Positions 1 through 5,215 of a DNA stretch of 5,326 nt are shown one piece after another; positions within the stretch are counted from its first letter, which is position 1; each line of letters starts with the position of its first letter. The stretch lies in NCBI RefSeq assembly GCF_023230885.1, contig NZ_JALNWM010000221.1:1-5326 (forward strand), given 5' to 3'. A program made the position numbers and the translations under genes. The DNA is from Desulfocurvus sp. Lineage in GTDB: Bacteria > Desulfobacterota > Desulfovibrionia > Desulfovibrionales > Desulfovibrionaceae. The notes beneath the pieces were generated by a model. The model did not search any database, was not told the origin of the DNA, and saw only the letters and a program-made list of their open reading frames with translations.

Positions 1-477
1 CACGTCGGCGTAGTACTCCGGGTCGTGTACCGACAGCAGCACCCGCCGCTCCCCTGCCCCGGCGGGCACCGGGCAGGGCACGAAGAACTCGTAGATCAGC
101 CGCCCGGCGCTGATGCGCGCGGAAAAATCGCGGACCTCCACGGTCCTGCGCGCGACCCCGTCGACCCACACGAAGGTGAACCAGTCCGAATGGCGCAGGT
201 AATCGAAGACCTCGGCCTTGAGCACGGCCAGCTCCTGCGGGCCGAACACCCCGTCGCCGTCGCGGTCGTAGTCCTCGATGACGGTGGTGCCGAACATGTC
301 GTCGAACAGCCAGGACAGCCGGAACCCGGCCAGCCCCTGGGCGTCGAAGACCAGCGTCGCCTGGTTGTCCATGAACACATGGGGGTGCGCCGGGGCCGGG
401 CGCGCCGGGGCCAGGAGCAGAACCAGGGCGGCGAGAAGCGACGCAAGGAGCGCCTTGGGCGATGGAGGGCCGGTCAT
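1..477 (-). CDS. DUF1007 family secreted protein, 3' end cut by the window
   Basis: The first 159 residues are visible and the C-terminus lies beyond the left edge. Residues 1-30 form a signal peptide with a long Leu/Ala core ending in APA, so predicted cleavage leaves mature HPHVF. This start motif, a following beta strand, a W-LFDD-F segment (residues 56-62) and a calcium-binding EF-hand-like loop (D71, D73, D75, G76, E82) are the typical opening of the DUF1007 family (PF06226), periplasmic proteins of unproven function. Family members often neighbour NicO/RcnA-type nickel/cobalt permeases or other metal transporters, so such a gene may follow to the left; this is inferred from the family. 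ATG 477 is chosen because it places the signal peptide correctly and no upstream in-frame start was seen close by. Only a weak GAGG ribosome site precedes it. The gene is separated from DUF4198 by 318 bases and a terminator, so it probably has its own promoter. I am confident of the family and unsure of the substrate. Confidence 0.88.
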   Translation of the reverse strand, partial: MTGPPSPKALLASLLAALVLLLAPARPAPAHPHVFMDNQATLVFDAQGLAGFRLSWLFDDMFGTTVIEDYDRDGDGVFGPQELAVLKAEVFDYLRHSDWFTFVWVDGVARRTVEVRDFSARISAGRLIYEFFVPCPVPAGAGERRVLLSVHDPEYYADV

Positions 478-626
478 TGCGTGGGCGAACCTCGGGCAAG
501 GGCCTCGGGGGCGGGCTGCGGGCCGCAAGCGCGGCCCGGGCCAGATCGCCGCCCGGGAAAACGGCTCCTGCGCCGGGGGTTCCGCCCCGCGGCGCCAGGC
601 TGCGGGTCTGCCTACCATCCCCGGGG

Positions 627-691
627 CCCGGGGCCAAGGAAAAACACGCCCCGCACCCGGCCCCGCCGCGCCGCCCGCCCTTGGCCCCGGG
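627..691. repeat. 13-bp perfect inverted repeat in the DUF1007 upstream region
   Basis: CCCGGGGCCAAGG (627-639) and CCTTGGCCCCGGG (679-691) are perfect reverse complements separated by 39 GC-rich bases. A further short pair, GTCTGC (606-611) and GCAGAC (693-698), could extend the stem with a bulge on the left side. It lies within the 318-base gene-free stretch 478-795, where I see no coding region, only this repeat and the DUF4198 terminator. On the minus strand it would fall in the leader or promoter region of the DUF1007 gene. No function is assigned; chance pairing in GC-rich DNA is possible but less likely for 13 perfect pairs. Confidence 0.6.
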
Positions 692-693
692 GC

Positions 694-720
694 AGACAAA
701 GCCCCCGCCGAAGCGGGGGC
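694..720 (-). terminator. intrinsic terminator after the DUF4198 gene
   Basis: On the minus strand GCCCCCGC (720-713), loop TTCG (712-709) and GCGGGGGC (708-701) form a perfect 8-bp GC stem with the very stable UUCG tetraloop. It is followed by TTTGTCT (700-694). It lies about 75 bases beyond the DUF4198 stop. The T tract is interrupted, but the stem is strong, so this is a convincing Rho-independent terminator. It isolates DUF4198 from the DUF1007 gene. Confidence 0.85.
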
Positions 721-795
721 CTGTCCGTATTCCCGGGGAGTACCCGGCGTCGGTCCCGGGCACCCGGCGGCCGGACCATCCGGCGCCGGAAAGCG

Positions 796-1620
796 CTACT
801 TCATGTCCACGGCCTTGACCCAGATCACGGCGTCCTGGGACAGTTCCTTGCCGTTGTGCTCGGTCTGCGGGCCCACGCCCAGGGCCGCGAAGCCCCACCA
901 GCCGGCCTTGGGGATGCCGTAGGTGATGTAGCCGTCGGCGTCGGCGAAGATGGTCTGGGTGACGAAGGCGTCATGCGGGTATTCCACGATGCCGTCCTTG
1001 GACACGGCGTTGGCCTTGTAGTCGGGCATGTGGTTCAGGAACTCCACCTCGACCTCGGCGCCGGGCACGGGCTTGCCCTCGGAAAGCACCTGGGCCTTGA
1101 AGACGTTGCCGGTCCACAGGCCGTAGGGCTTGATCAGCGGCACGATCTCGCAGGGCAGGCCGGCGGGCTCGGCCCAGTTGCCGGGGATGCCGCCCACGTT
1201 GGCCACGACCTTGGTGATCTGCTGCATGTAGACGCCCTCTTCCTCCTCGAAGTAGAAGCCGGGGATGAAGACGAAGGTGTAGTCGCCCATGGAGCGGACA
1301 TCCTTCTTGGGGATCAGGGCCGAGTAGCCTTTGCCCTTGGACTCGGGGTTGGCCCAGGCGATCTCCTTCAGGTAGCCCTTGAGCTCGATCTTCTGGGGCT
1401 CGGCGTCGCCGCGCTGGTACAGGGCGTAGAAGTCCTGCACGCCGCCCATGTCCATGATGTGCCCGGCCTCGGCCGGGTGGGTGAAGACGATGCGGAAGTC
1501 CATGTCGCCGCCCTTCTCCTGGGCGATCTCGGGGGTGTGCATCATCATGAAGTGCGCGCTGGCCTGCCCGGACAGGGCGAACACGGCGATCAGGGCCAGG
1601 GCCCAGGTCATCTTTTTCAT
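796..1620 (-). CDS. DUF4198 (NikK-like) secreted metal-associated protein
   Basis: A 274-residue exported protein. Residues 1-22 are a signal peptide (MKKM, hydrophobic core, SASA end); predicted cleavage leaves mature HFMMMH, followed by a second His/Met cluster (H48, H54, M56, M58). An acidic EEEE run lies at 125-128. The block from about 155 to 250, with EIVPLIKPYG, a GKPVPGAEVEVEF strand pair and FADADGYITYG, matches the beta-sandwich of the DUF4198 family (PF10670). Relatives of this family accompany nickel ECF transporters (NikK) and were once labelled NikM. Here the neighbour is feoB, so iron is at least as likely as nickel. ATG 1620 is preceded by a strong GGAGGAA site 3 bases away. 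A terminator lies on each side and a Fur-like sequence upstream, so it is probably transcribed alone. The His/Met-rich start suggests periplasmic metal binding, which is an inference. Length is ordinary and I see no defect. Confidence 0.88.
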   Translation of the reverse strand: MKKMTWALALIAVFALSGQASAHFMMMHTPEIAQEKGGDMDFRIVFTHPAEAGHIMDMGGVQDFYALYQRGDAEPQKIELKGYLKEIAWANPESKGKGYSALIPKKDVRSMGDYTFVFIPGFYFEEEEGVYMQQITKVVANVGGIPGNWAEPAGLPCEIVPLIKPYGLWTGNVFKAQVLSEGKPVPGAEVEVEFLNHMPDYKANAVSKDGIVEYPHDAFVTQTIFADADGYITYGIPKAGWWGFAALGVGPQTEHNGKELSQDAVIWVKAVDMK

Positions 1621-1641
1621 CGGTTCCTCCGCTTGTTGAAT

Positions 1642-1658
1642 TTGATCTTCGATTTCAT
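1642..1658 (-). promoter_or_regulatory. weak Fur-box-like sequence upstream of the DUF4198 gene
   Basis: The minus strand reads ATGAAATCGAAGATCAA, agreeing with 13 of 17 positions of the better site at 5100-5116 and with about 11 of 16 defined positions of the Desulfovibrio Fur consensus WTGAAAATNATTTTCAW. It lies between the terminator of the feo unit and the DUF4198 ribosome site, 22 bases from the start codon, where a repressor site would be expected. No clear -35/-10 pair was found. The match is degenerate, so treat it as a candidate only. Confidence 0.3.
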
Positions 1659-1671
1659 CGACTGGGGTTTG

Positions 1672-1692
1672 AAAAAGGGGCCGGGCGGCCCC
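1672..1692 (-). terminator. intrinsic terminator after the feo unit
   Basis: The minus strand reads GGGGCC, loop GCCC, GGCCCC, then TTTTT. The 6-bp all-GC stem (1692-1687 with 1682-1677) and the immediate T run (1676-1672) form a compact Rho-independent terminator, 25 bases past the stop of the small secreted protein. The short T run may allow some read-through into DUF4198. Confidence 0.75.
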
Positions 1693-1717
1693 GCCACGTC
1701 AAACGCGCCCGCGACGC

Positions 1718-2035
1718 CTACTGGACGATGTTCTCGCCCTTGATGACCACCTGGTGGCCCTCACCCGCGTCGAAGGTCACGGAATAGTCGCCTTCGGGCT
1801 TGGGGAAGGAGAACTCGCTGTTGGCGTCCATCTTGCCTTCCTGGAGCACGGCACCGGCGCCGTCCTTGACGGTCATGCCCACGCCCGAGGCCGAGGAGCC
1901 GTCGGAGAAGCCGCCTTCGCAGGTGATGGTGCCGTCGCCGTTGTCGAAGCAGTCGCACAGGGGCGAATGGGCCACGGCCAGGGACGACACGAGGCAGAAT
2001 GCCACGAGCAGCAGCAGGTGCTTGACGAATTTCAT
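1718..2035 (-). CDS. small secreted Cys/His protein translationally coupled to feoB
   Basis: A 105-residue protein not recognised as a named family. Residues 1-22 are a signal peptide (MKFVK, leucine-rich core, LAVA end), predicted to leave mature HSPLCDCF. Potential metal ligands in the mature part are H23, C27, C29, C39 and H94. Residues 30-50 are Gly/Asp/Ser-rich (FDNGDGTITCEGGF), and residues 50-105 alternate strands in the manner of a small beta-sandwich: TVKDGAGAVLQEGKMDANSEF, then GDYSVTFDAGEGHQVVI. That second half resembles the NikL/carboxypeptidase-regulatory type fold, including a Gly-His motif; this likeness is by eye. The ATG overlaps the feoB stop as ATGA and has a strong AAGGAGGG site 9 bases upstream, so it is co-translated with feoB. 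It takes the place where FeoC sits in enterobacterial feo operons, but FeoC is a cytoplasmic winged-helix protein and this is exported. A periplasmic iron-binding role is inferred. Confidence 0.87.
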   Translation of the reverse strand: MKFVKHLLLLVAFCLVSSLAVAHSPLCDCFDNGDGTITCEGGFSDGSSASGVGMTVKDGAGAVLQEGKMDANSEFSFPKPEGDYSVTFDAGEGHQVVIKGENIVQ

Positions 2036-4542
2036 GATGCGATACCCTCCTTGGGTTGTCTCGTTTGCGGCCCGGAAAGCTCCCGCGCCGTTTTTTCCGG
2101 AATGAGGGCCATGCCCACCGTGGCGGCGACGCAAAGCCCGTAGAAAGCCCACATGGCCTGGACGCCGCTCAGCCCCAACAGCCGCCCGCCGGTGAAGACC
2201 AGGGTGGCCACGGCCAGGCCCAGCAGGGTCTGGTAGCCGATGGAGAACAGCATCCACTTGCTGGAGTTGGTTTGCATGCGGACCATGATGGACGCCGGGA
2301 TGCAGGGCGGATACAGGGCCATGAAGAGCATCAGGGCCAGGGCGTGCAGGGGCGTGAAGCCCTCCTCGCCCGCAAGCATGCCCTGCTCCACCGAGCCGCC
2401 GCCCTCGCCGTCGATGCCGTAGATGGCGCCCAGGGTGGCGGCGCTGTTCTCCTTGGCGGCGAAGGCCGAAAGCAGGGCGATGTTGATGCGCCAGTTGAAG
2501 CCCGCCCACTGGGTCAGGGGCTCCAGGGCCCGGCCCGCCACGCCCAGGAAGCTGGCCTCGAAACGCTCGGCGCGCATGTTCCGGCGCAGTTCCTTGCGGG
2601 TGTTGATCACGCCCTTGAGGGCCCGGTTCAGGGCCTTGCCGTCCTTGCCCTCGCGGCTGACCACGGCGTAGAAGACCGGGTTGGCCTCGGCGAAGCGCGC
2701 GTTGATGGCGTCTGCCCGGGCCTGGTCGGACACGCCGCGCTTGGCGCTTTTCATGTCCTCCTCGAAGAGGACCAGGGCCAGCACGTCCTCGGGGGCGATG
2801 CGGCCCTTGAAGGAGGTCTTGTCCACCTCGGCCATGAAGGCGTCCACGGCGGCGTCGCGCCGGGCGGCGTAGTCCTCCAGCCGCTCGCGGCCGAGGTTGG
2901 GGAAGTTGATGAGCATGAACACGATTACCGCCACGGCCACGACCACGGTGACGATCTTCTTCACGAACAGCCAGATGCGCTCCAGGGCCCGGCGCAGCAC
3001 CCCGCCCGCGGTGGGCAGGTGGTACGGCGGCATCTCCATGATGAACGGCGCGCTCTCGCGGCGGCGCAGCACGGTCAGCGACAGGGCCTTGGCCACGGGC
3101 AGAGCCATGAACAGGGTCACCGTGGCGATGAAGAACATGGCCATGCCGGCGTGGTCCGCGAAGTAGGCGCTGATGAGGATGAGGTACAGCGGCACCTTGG
3201 CCAGGCAGTTCATCATCGGCGCCACGAGGATGGTGGCCAGCCGGGCGCGCTCGTCGGGGATGGCCTTGGTGGCCATGACCGCCGGGATGGCGCAGCCGCC
3301 CACATACACCCCGCCCAGGATCAGCGGCAGCGTGGACTGGCCGTGCAGCCCGAAACGGCGGAAGAGCCGGTCCAGGATGAAGGCCATGCGCGGCATGTAG
3401 CCGCTGTCCTCCAGGATGGCGATGAGCGCGAAGAGCAGGAAGAAGATGGGCAGGTAGTTGAGGATGGCCGTGACGCTCTTCACCGTCCACATGCCCAGGG
3501 AGCGCAGCAGCGGGTCGTCCAGGAACCCGGCGGCGGGCAGCAGCCCCTCGGTGAAGCTCTCCAGCGAACCCCACACCGGCCAGACCTGCAAGGCCACCCA
3601 GCCGCCGAAGACGATGGAGATCTGGTACAGCCCGAGCAGGATCAACACCAGGATCACCGGCCCGGCGAAGCGATGGCAGACGAAGGAGTCGGCCTTGTCG
3701 GACAGGGTCCGGCGCTTTTCGCCCGGAACGGTGACGAAACGGCGGAAAATGTCCGCGCAGAGGCGGTGGCGGGTGAAGGCGATGTGCCGGTCGGCCGAGA
3801 GCCCGGCCTCGGTTTCGAACCGGGCGCGCAGGGCCTGCACGCGCTCCATGACCTCCGCCGCTTCGGGATGGTGGCGCGCCAGCAGGTTCGCGGCCTCGGC
3901 GTCGGCCTCCAGCAGCTTGATGGCCAGCCAGCGCGAGGGGTAGGCCCCGGCGGCCTGCGGGTCTGCGGCCACAAGGTCGCCGATCTCGGCGACGAAGGGC
4001 TCCAGGGGCCCGTAGTCCACGGCGAACGCCCTGGCGGGCCCGGCGTCGGCCAGGGCGGCGACGGCGGCCTTGAGCTGCGGGGCGCCCGAGCCTTTCTTGC
4101 CCACGGTGGGCACCACGGGCGAGCCGAAGTACTCCTGGAGCCCCCGGGCGTCCACCCCGATGCCGCGCCGCTCGGCCACGTCCATCATGTTCAGGTTGAG
4201 CACCACGGGGACGCCCATCTCGAACAGTTGCAGCGTGAGGTACAGGTTGCGCTTGAGGTTCGAGGCGTCGGCCACGTTGATGATGGCCCGGGGCTTGTCG
4301 TAGAGGATGAAGTCGCGCGCGACGCGCTCCTCCAGGGAATAGGACGTCAGGCTGTAGGTGCCGGGCAGGTCCACCAACTCCACGGGGCGGCCCTCGGCCG
4401 AAAAGCGCCCGCTCTTCTTCTCCACGGTCACGCCGGGGTAGTTGGCCACATGCTGGCGGGCCCCGGTGAGCATGTTGAACACGGTGGTCTTGCCGCAGTT
4501 GGGTTGCCCGGCAAGGGCCACAAGAAGCTTCTCCTGACTCAC
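2032..4542 (-). CDS. feoB: ferrous iron transport protein B (GTPase-permease)
   Basis: An 836-residue inner-membrane Fe(II) transporter. The N-terminal G domain shows G1 GQPNCGKT (12-19), G2 Thr39 in YPGVTVEKK, G3 DLPG (58-61), G4 NMMD (118-121) and a G5-like SGAP (152-155). A helical spacer to about 290 follows, then roughly nine hydrophobic segments (about 293-314, 355-378, 403-424, 441-462, 465-490, 528-547, 683-705, 731-750, 763-815). Gate regions are recognisable but variant: GGVYVGGCAIP (410-420, Cys417) where GFGCNVP is usual, and MMNCLAKVP (443-451, Cys446) where MSCxARLP is usual. NWRINIALLSAFAAKEN (683-699) is typical. Between the sixth and seventh segments lies a charged stretch (about 549-665), making the protein longer than the usual 650-780 residues. 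The GTG start directly abuts the feoA stop, with GGAGGT 7 bases upstream inside the feoA coding end. The stop overlaps the next gene. Identity is certain. Confidence 0.98.
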   Translation of the reverse strand: MSQEKLLVALAGQPNCGKTTVFNMLTGARQHVANYPGVTVEKKSGRFSAEGRPVELVDLPGTYSLTSYSLEERVARDFILYDKPRAIINVADASNLKRNLYLTLQLFEMGVPVVLNLNMMDVAERRGIGVDARGLQEYFGSPVVPTVGKKGSGAPQLKAAVAALADAGPARAFAVDYGPLEPFVAEIGDLVAADPQAAGAYPSRWLAIKLLEADAEAANLLARHHPEAAEVMERVQALRARFETEAGLSADRHIAFTRHRLCADIFRRFVTVPGEKRRTLSDKADSFVCHRFAGPVILVLILLGLYQISIVFGGWVALQVWPVWGSLESFTEGLLPAAGFLDDPLLRSLGMWTVKSVTAILNYLPIFFLLFALIAILEDSGYMPRMAFILDRLFRRFGLHGQSTLPLILGGVYVGGCAIPAVMATKAIPDERARLATILVAPMMNCLAKVPLYLILISAYFADHAGMAMFFIATVTLFMALPVAKALSLTVLRRRESAPFIMEMPPYHLPTAGGVLRRALERIWLFVKKIVTVVVAVAVIVFMLINFPNLGRERLEDYAARRDAAVDAFMAEVDKTSFKGRIAPEDVLALVLFEEDMKSAKRGVSDQARADAINARFAEANPVFYAVVSREGKDGKALNRALKGVINTRKELRRNMRAERFEASFLGVAGRALEPLTQWAGFNWRINIALLSAFAAKENSAATLGAIYGIDGEGGGSVEQGMLAGEEGFTPLHALALMLFMALYPPCIPASIMVRMQTNSSKWMLFSIGYQTLLGLAVATLVFTGGRLLGLSGVQAMWAFYGLCVAATVGMALIPEKTARELSGPQTRQPKEGIAS
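2045..2052 (-). promoter_or_regulatory. strong ribosome binding site of the small secreted protein
   Basis: AAGGAGGG, near-perfect Shine-Dalgarno, lies inside the last feoB codons and 9 bases before ATG 2035. It fixes the start and indicates efficient translation from the feoB message. Confidence 0.85.
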
Positions 4543-4761
4543 TTACTCCACCTCCACATGGCCTGCCTCGTCGTGGCGGATGCTCATGTGGTATCCGTCA
4601 AGTTCCAGCTCCACCGGGTCGACCAGGGGCGCGTTGCGCACGACCTGCACAGCCGCCCCCGGGAAAAATCCCAGGTCCATGAGCCTCTGGCCCAGGGCGC
4701 CGCCCGCCGTCAGGCCTTTCACGGCGCGGGTTTCCCCGGGCTTCATTTCGTTGATCGTCAT
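4543..4761 (-). CDS. feoA: ferrous iron transport protein A, second copy
   Basis: A 72-residue cytoplasmic SH3-like protein that supports FeoB activity, probably by contacting its cytoplasmic domain. The pattern is classic FeoA: MKPGETRAVKGL, then GALGQRLMDLGFFPGAAVQVVRNAPLVDPVELELDGYHMSIRHDEA, with the conserved R-L-DLG-PG core at about 26-35 and the DP-E-G-----R block at about 48-62. Length is typical of single-domain FeoA. ATG 4761 has an AAGGGAGAA site just upstream. It lies 41 bases after the first feoA copy, and its stop TAA is immediately followed by the feoB GTG start. Its last codons carry the feoB ribosome site, so translation of the two is coupled. It is the closer match of the two copies to canonical FeoA and so the likelier direct FeoB partner, which is an inference. 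Confidence 0.96.
   Translation of the reverse strand: MTINEMKPGETRAVKGLTAGGALGQRLMDLGFFPGAAVQVVRNAPLVDPVELELDGYHMSIRHDEAGHVEVE
4550..4555 (-). promoter_or_regulatory. feoB ribosome binding site inside the feoA end
   Basis: The minus strand reads GGAGGT within the Glu-Val-Glu codons that end feoA, 7 bases before GTG 4542. This supports the GTG start of feoB and explains why it can start with no gap after the feoA stop. Confidence 0.8.
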
Positions 4762-4802
4762 GGGTTCTCCCTTGAAAGCACGTTGACCCGCGCGGGCAGG
4801 CC

Positions 4803-5027
4803 TTAGGCCACCAGCACCTTGCTGGCGATTCCGGCCTCCACCACAACGCGCCCCTGGCCAACGGAAACCAGCATCGGGCCGCTGCCGTTGGCCAGCACGT
4901 CCACCTCCACCCCGGGCAGCAGGCCCAGGGATTCCAGGCGCGCCAGCACCCTGGAGCCCGCGTCGATGCCCACGATGAAGGCTTTCTCGCCGGTATGCAC
5001 TGTCTTGAGCGTCCTTGGGCCGGTCAT
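4803..5027 (-). CDS. feoA: FeoA-domain protein, first copy
   Basis: A 74-residue FeoA-type SH3-like protein, presumably cytoplasmic and acting with FeoB. GEKAFIVGIDAGSRVLARLESLGLLPGVEVDVLANG (about 13-48) holds the family's R-L-SLGLLPG core, and GPMLVSVGQGRVVVEAGIASKVLV (50-73) resembles the end of FeoA, where Gly-Arg and Ala-Ser-Lys replace the usual R-hydrophobic pattern. It differs clearly from the second copy, so this is an old duplication or separate acquisition rather than a recent one. ATG 5027 is chosen over a TTG at 5135, which would read through the Fur-like site and a Pro/Gly-rich leader. The ATG has a moderate GGAAGGCGGA site upstream. It is the first gene of the feo operon, after an untranslated leader of about 85-90 bases if the promoter below is right. 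Confidence 0.92.
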   Translation of the reverse strand: MTGPRTLKTVHTGEKAFIVGIDAGSRVLARLESLGLLPGVEVDVLANGSGPMLVSVGQGRVVVEAGIASKVLVA

Positions 5028-5099
5028 GGTTCCGCCTTCCCCGCCTCGCGGCGCAGCCCGGGGCGTCTCGCCGCCGGGGTTTCGAATGCCTGAATGAAG

Positions 5100-5116
5100 T
5101 TGAAAATGAAAATCAA
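5100..5116 (-). promoter_or_regulatory. Fur-box-like operator of the feo operon
   Basis: The plus strand reads TTGAAAATGAAAATCAA, an imperfect palindrome with TTGA/TCAA ends. It matches 13 of the 16 defined positions of the Desulfovibrio Fur consensus WTGAAAATNATTTTCAW, all mismatches being central. It is an AT-rich island in GC-rich surroundings, located over or just after the expected transcription start of feoA. Known Fur biology would make the operon repressed when iron is plentiful. Binding is inferred. Confidence 0.68.
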
Positions 5117-5121
5117 CGTCT

Positions 5122-5151
5122 TCTTTAGGAGGCAAACCGCCCAGGCGTCAA
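5122..5151 (-). promoter_or_regulatory. candidate feo operon promoter
   Basis: The minus strand has TTGACG (5151-5146) as a good -35, an 18-base spacer and TAAAGA (5127-5122) as a weak -10. This would start transcription near 5115, inside the Fur-like site. It lies directly after the upstream gene's terminator, the expected position. The -10 is poor, so only the region, not the exact box, is well supported. Confidence 0.4.
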
Positions 5152-5155
5152 GGGG

Positions 5156-5212
5156 AAAAATGCGTTCGGCAGGAGCAGGCCCGCGCCCTGCCCTGCCCTG
5201 CTCCGGCCCGCA
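5156..5212 (-). terminator. intrinsic terminator of the upstream gene, with G-rich loop
   Basis: On the minus strand the arm TGCGGGCCGGAGCAGG (5212-5197) pairs with CCTGCTCCTGCCGAACGCA (5179-5161). The pairs are GGAGCAGG/CCTGCTCC (8), GGC/GCC (3) and TGCG/CGCA (4), broken by a C/T mismatch and a three-base bulge. TTTTT (5160-5156) follows at once. The stem begins three bases after the stop codon of the right-edge gene. The 17-base loop is unusually long and G-rich. Confidence 0.8.
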
Positions 5213-5215
5213 GCC

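Noticed and set aside
25..1743. Plus-strand open frame of 572 codons
   Set aside because: It runs antisense through DUF1007, two terminators and DUF4198, with low-complexity Arg/Pro/Gly then His/Val/Asp composition; no family resemblance.
2548..2898. FeoB insertion as a frameshift or assembly artefact
   Set aside because: The reading frame continues in one phase on both sides with ordinary codon use, and the family pattern resumes with SFLGVAGRALEPL, so it looks like a genuine insertion.
1718..3574. A 618-codon minus-strand frame that would fuse a long N-terminal part to the small secreted protein
   Set aside because: The upstream part is out of frame with feoB and low-complexity; the signal peptide, strong ribosome site and ATGA overlap place the true start at 2035.
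2056..4806. Long plus-strand open frame of 916 codons opposite feoB
   Set aside because: It is antisense to clear feoB and feoA genes; its His/Gly/Gln-rich product has no domain pattern and is a by-product of GC-rich codon use.
5028..5135. Upstream TTG start that would add 36 residues to the first FeoA
   Set aside because: The extension is encoded by the Fur-like site and leader, contains no FeoA sequence, and the ATG at 5027 has a better context.
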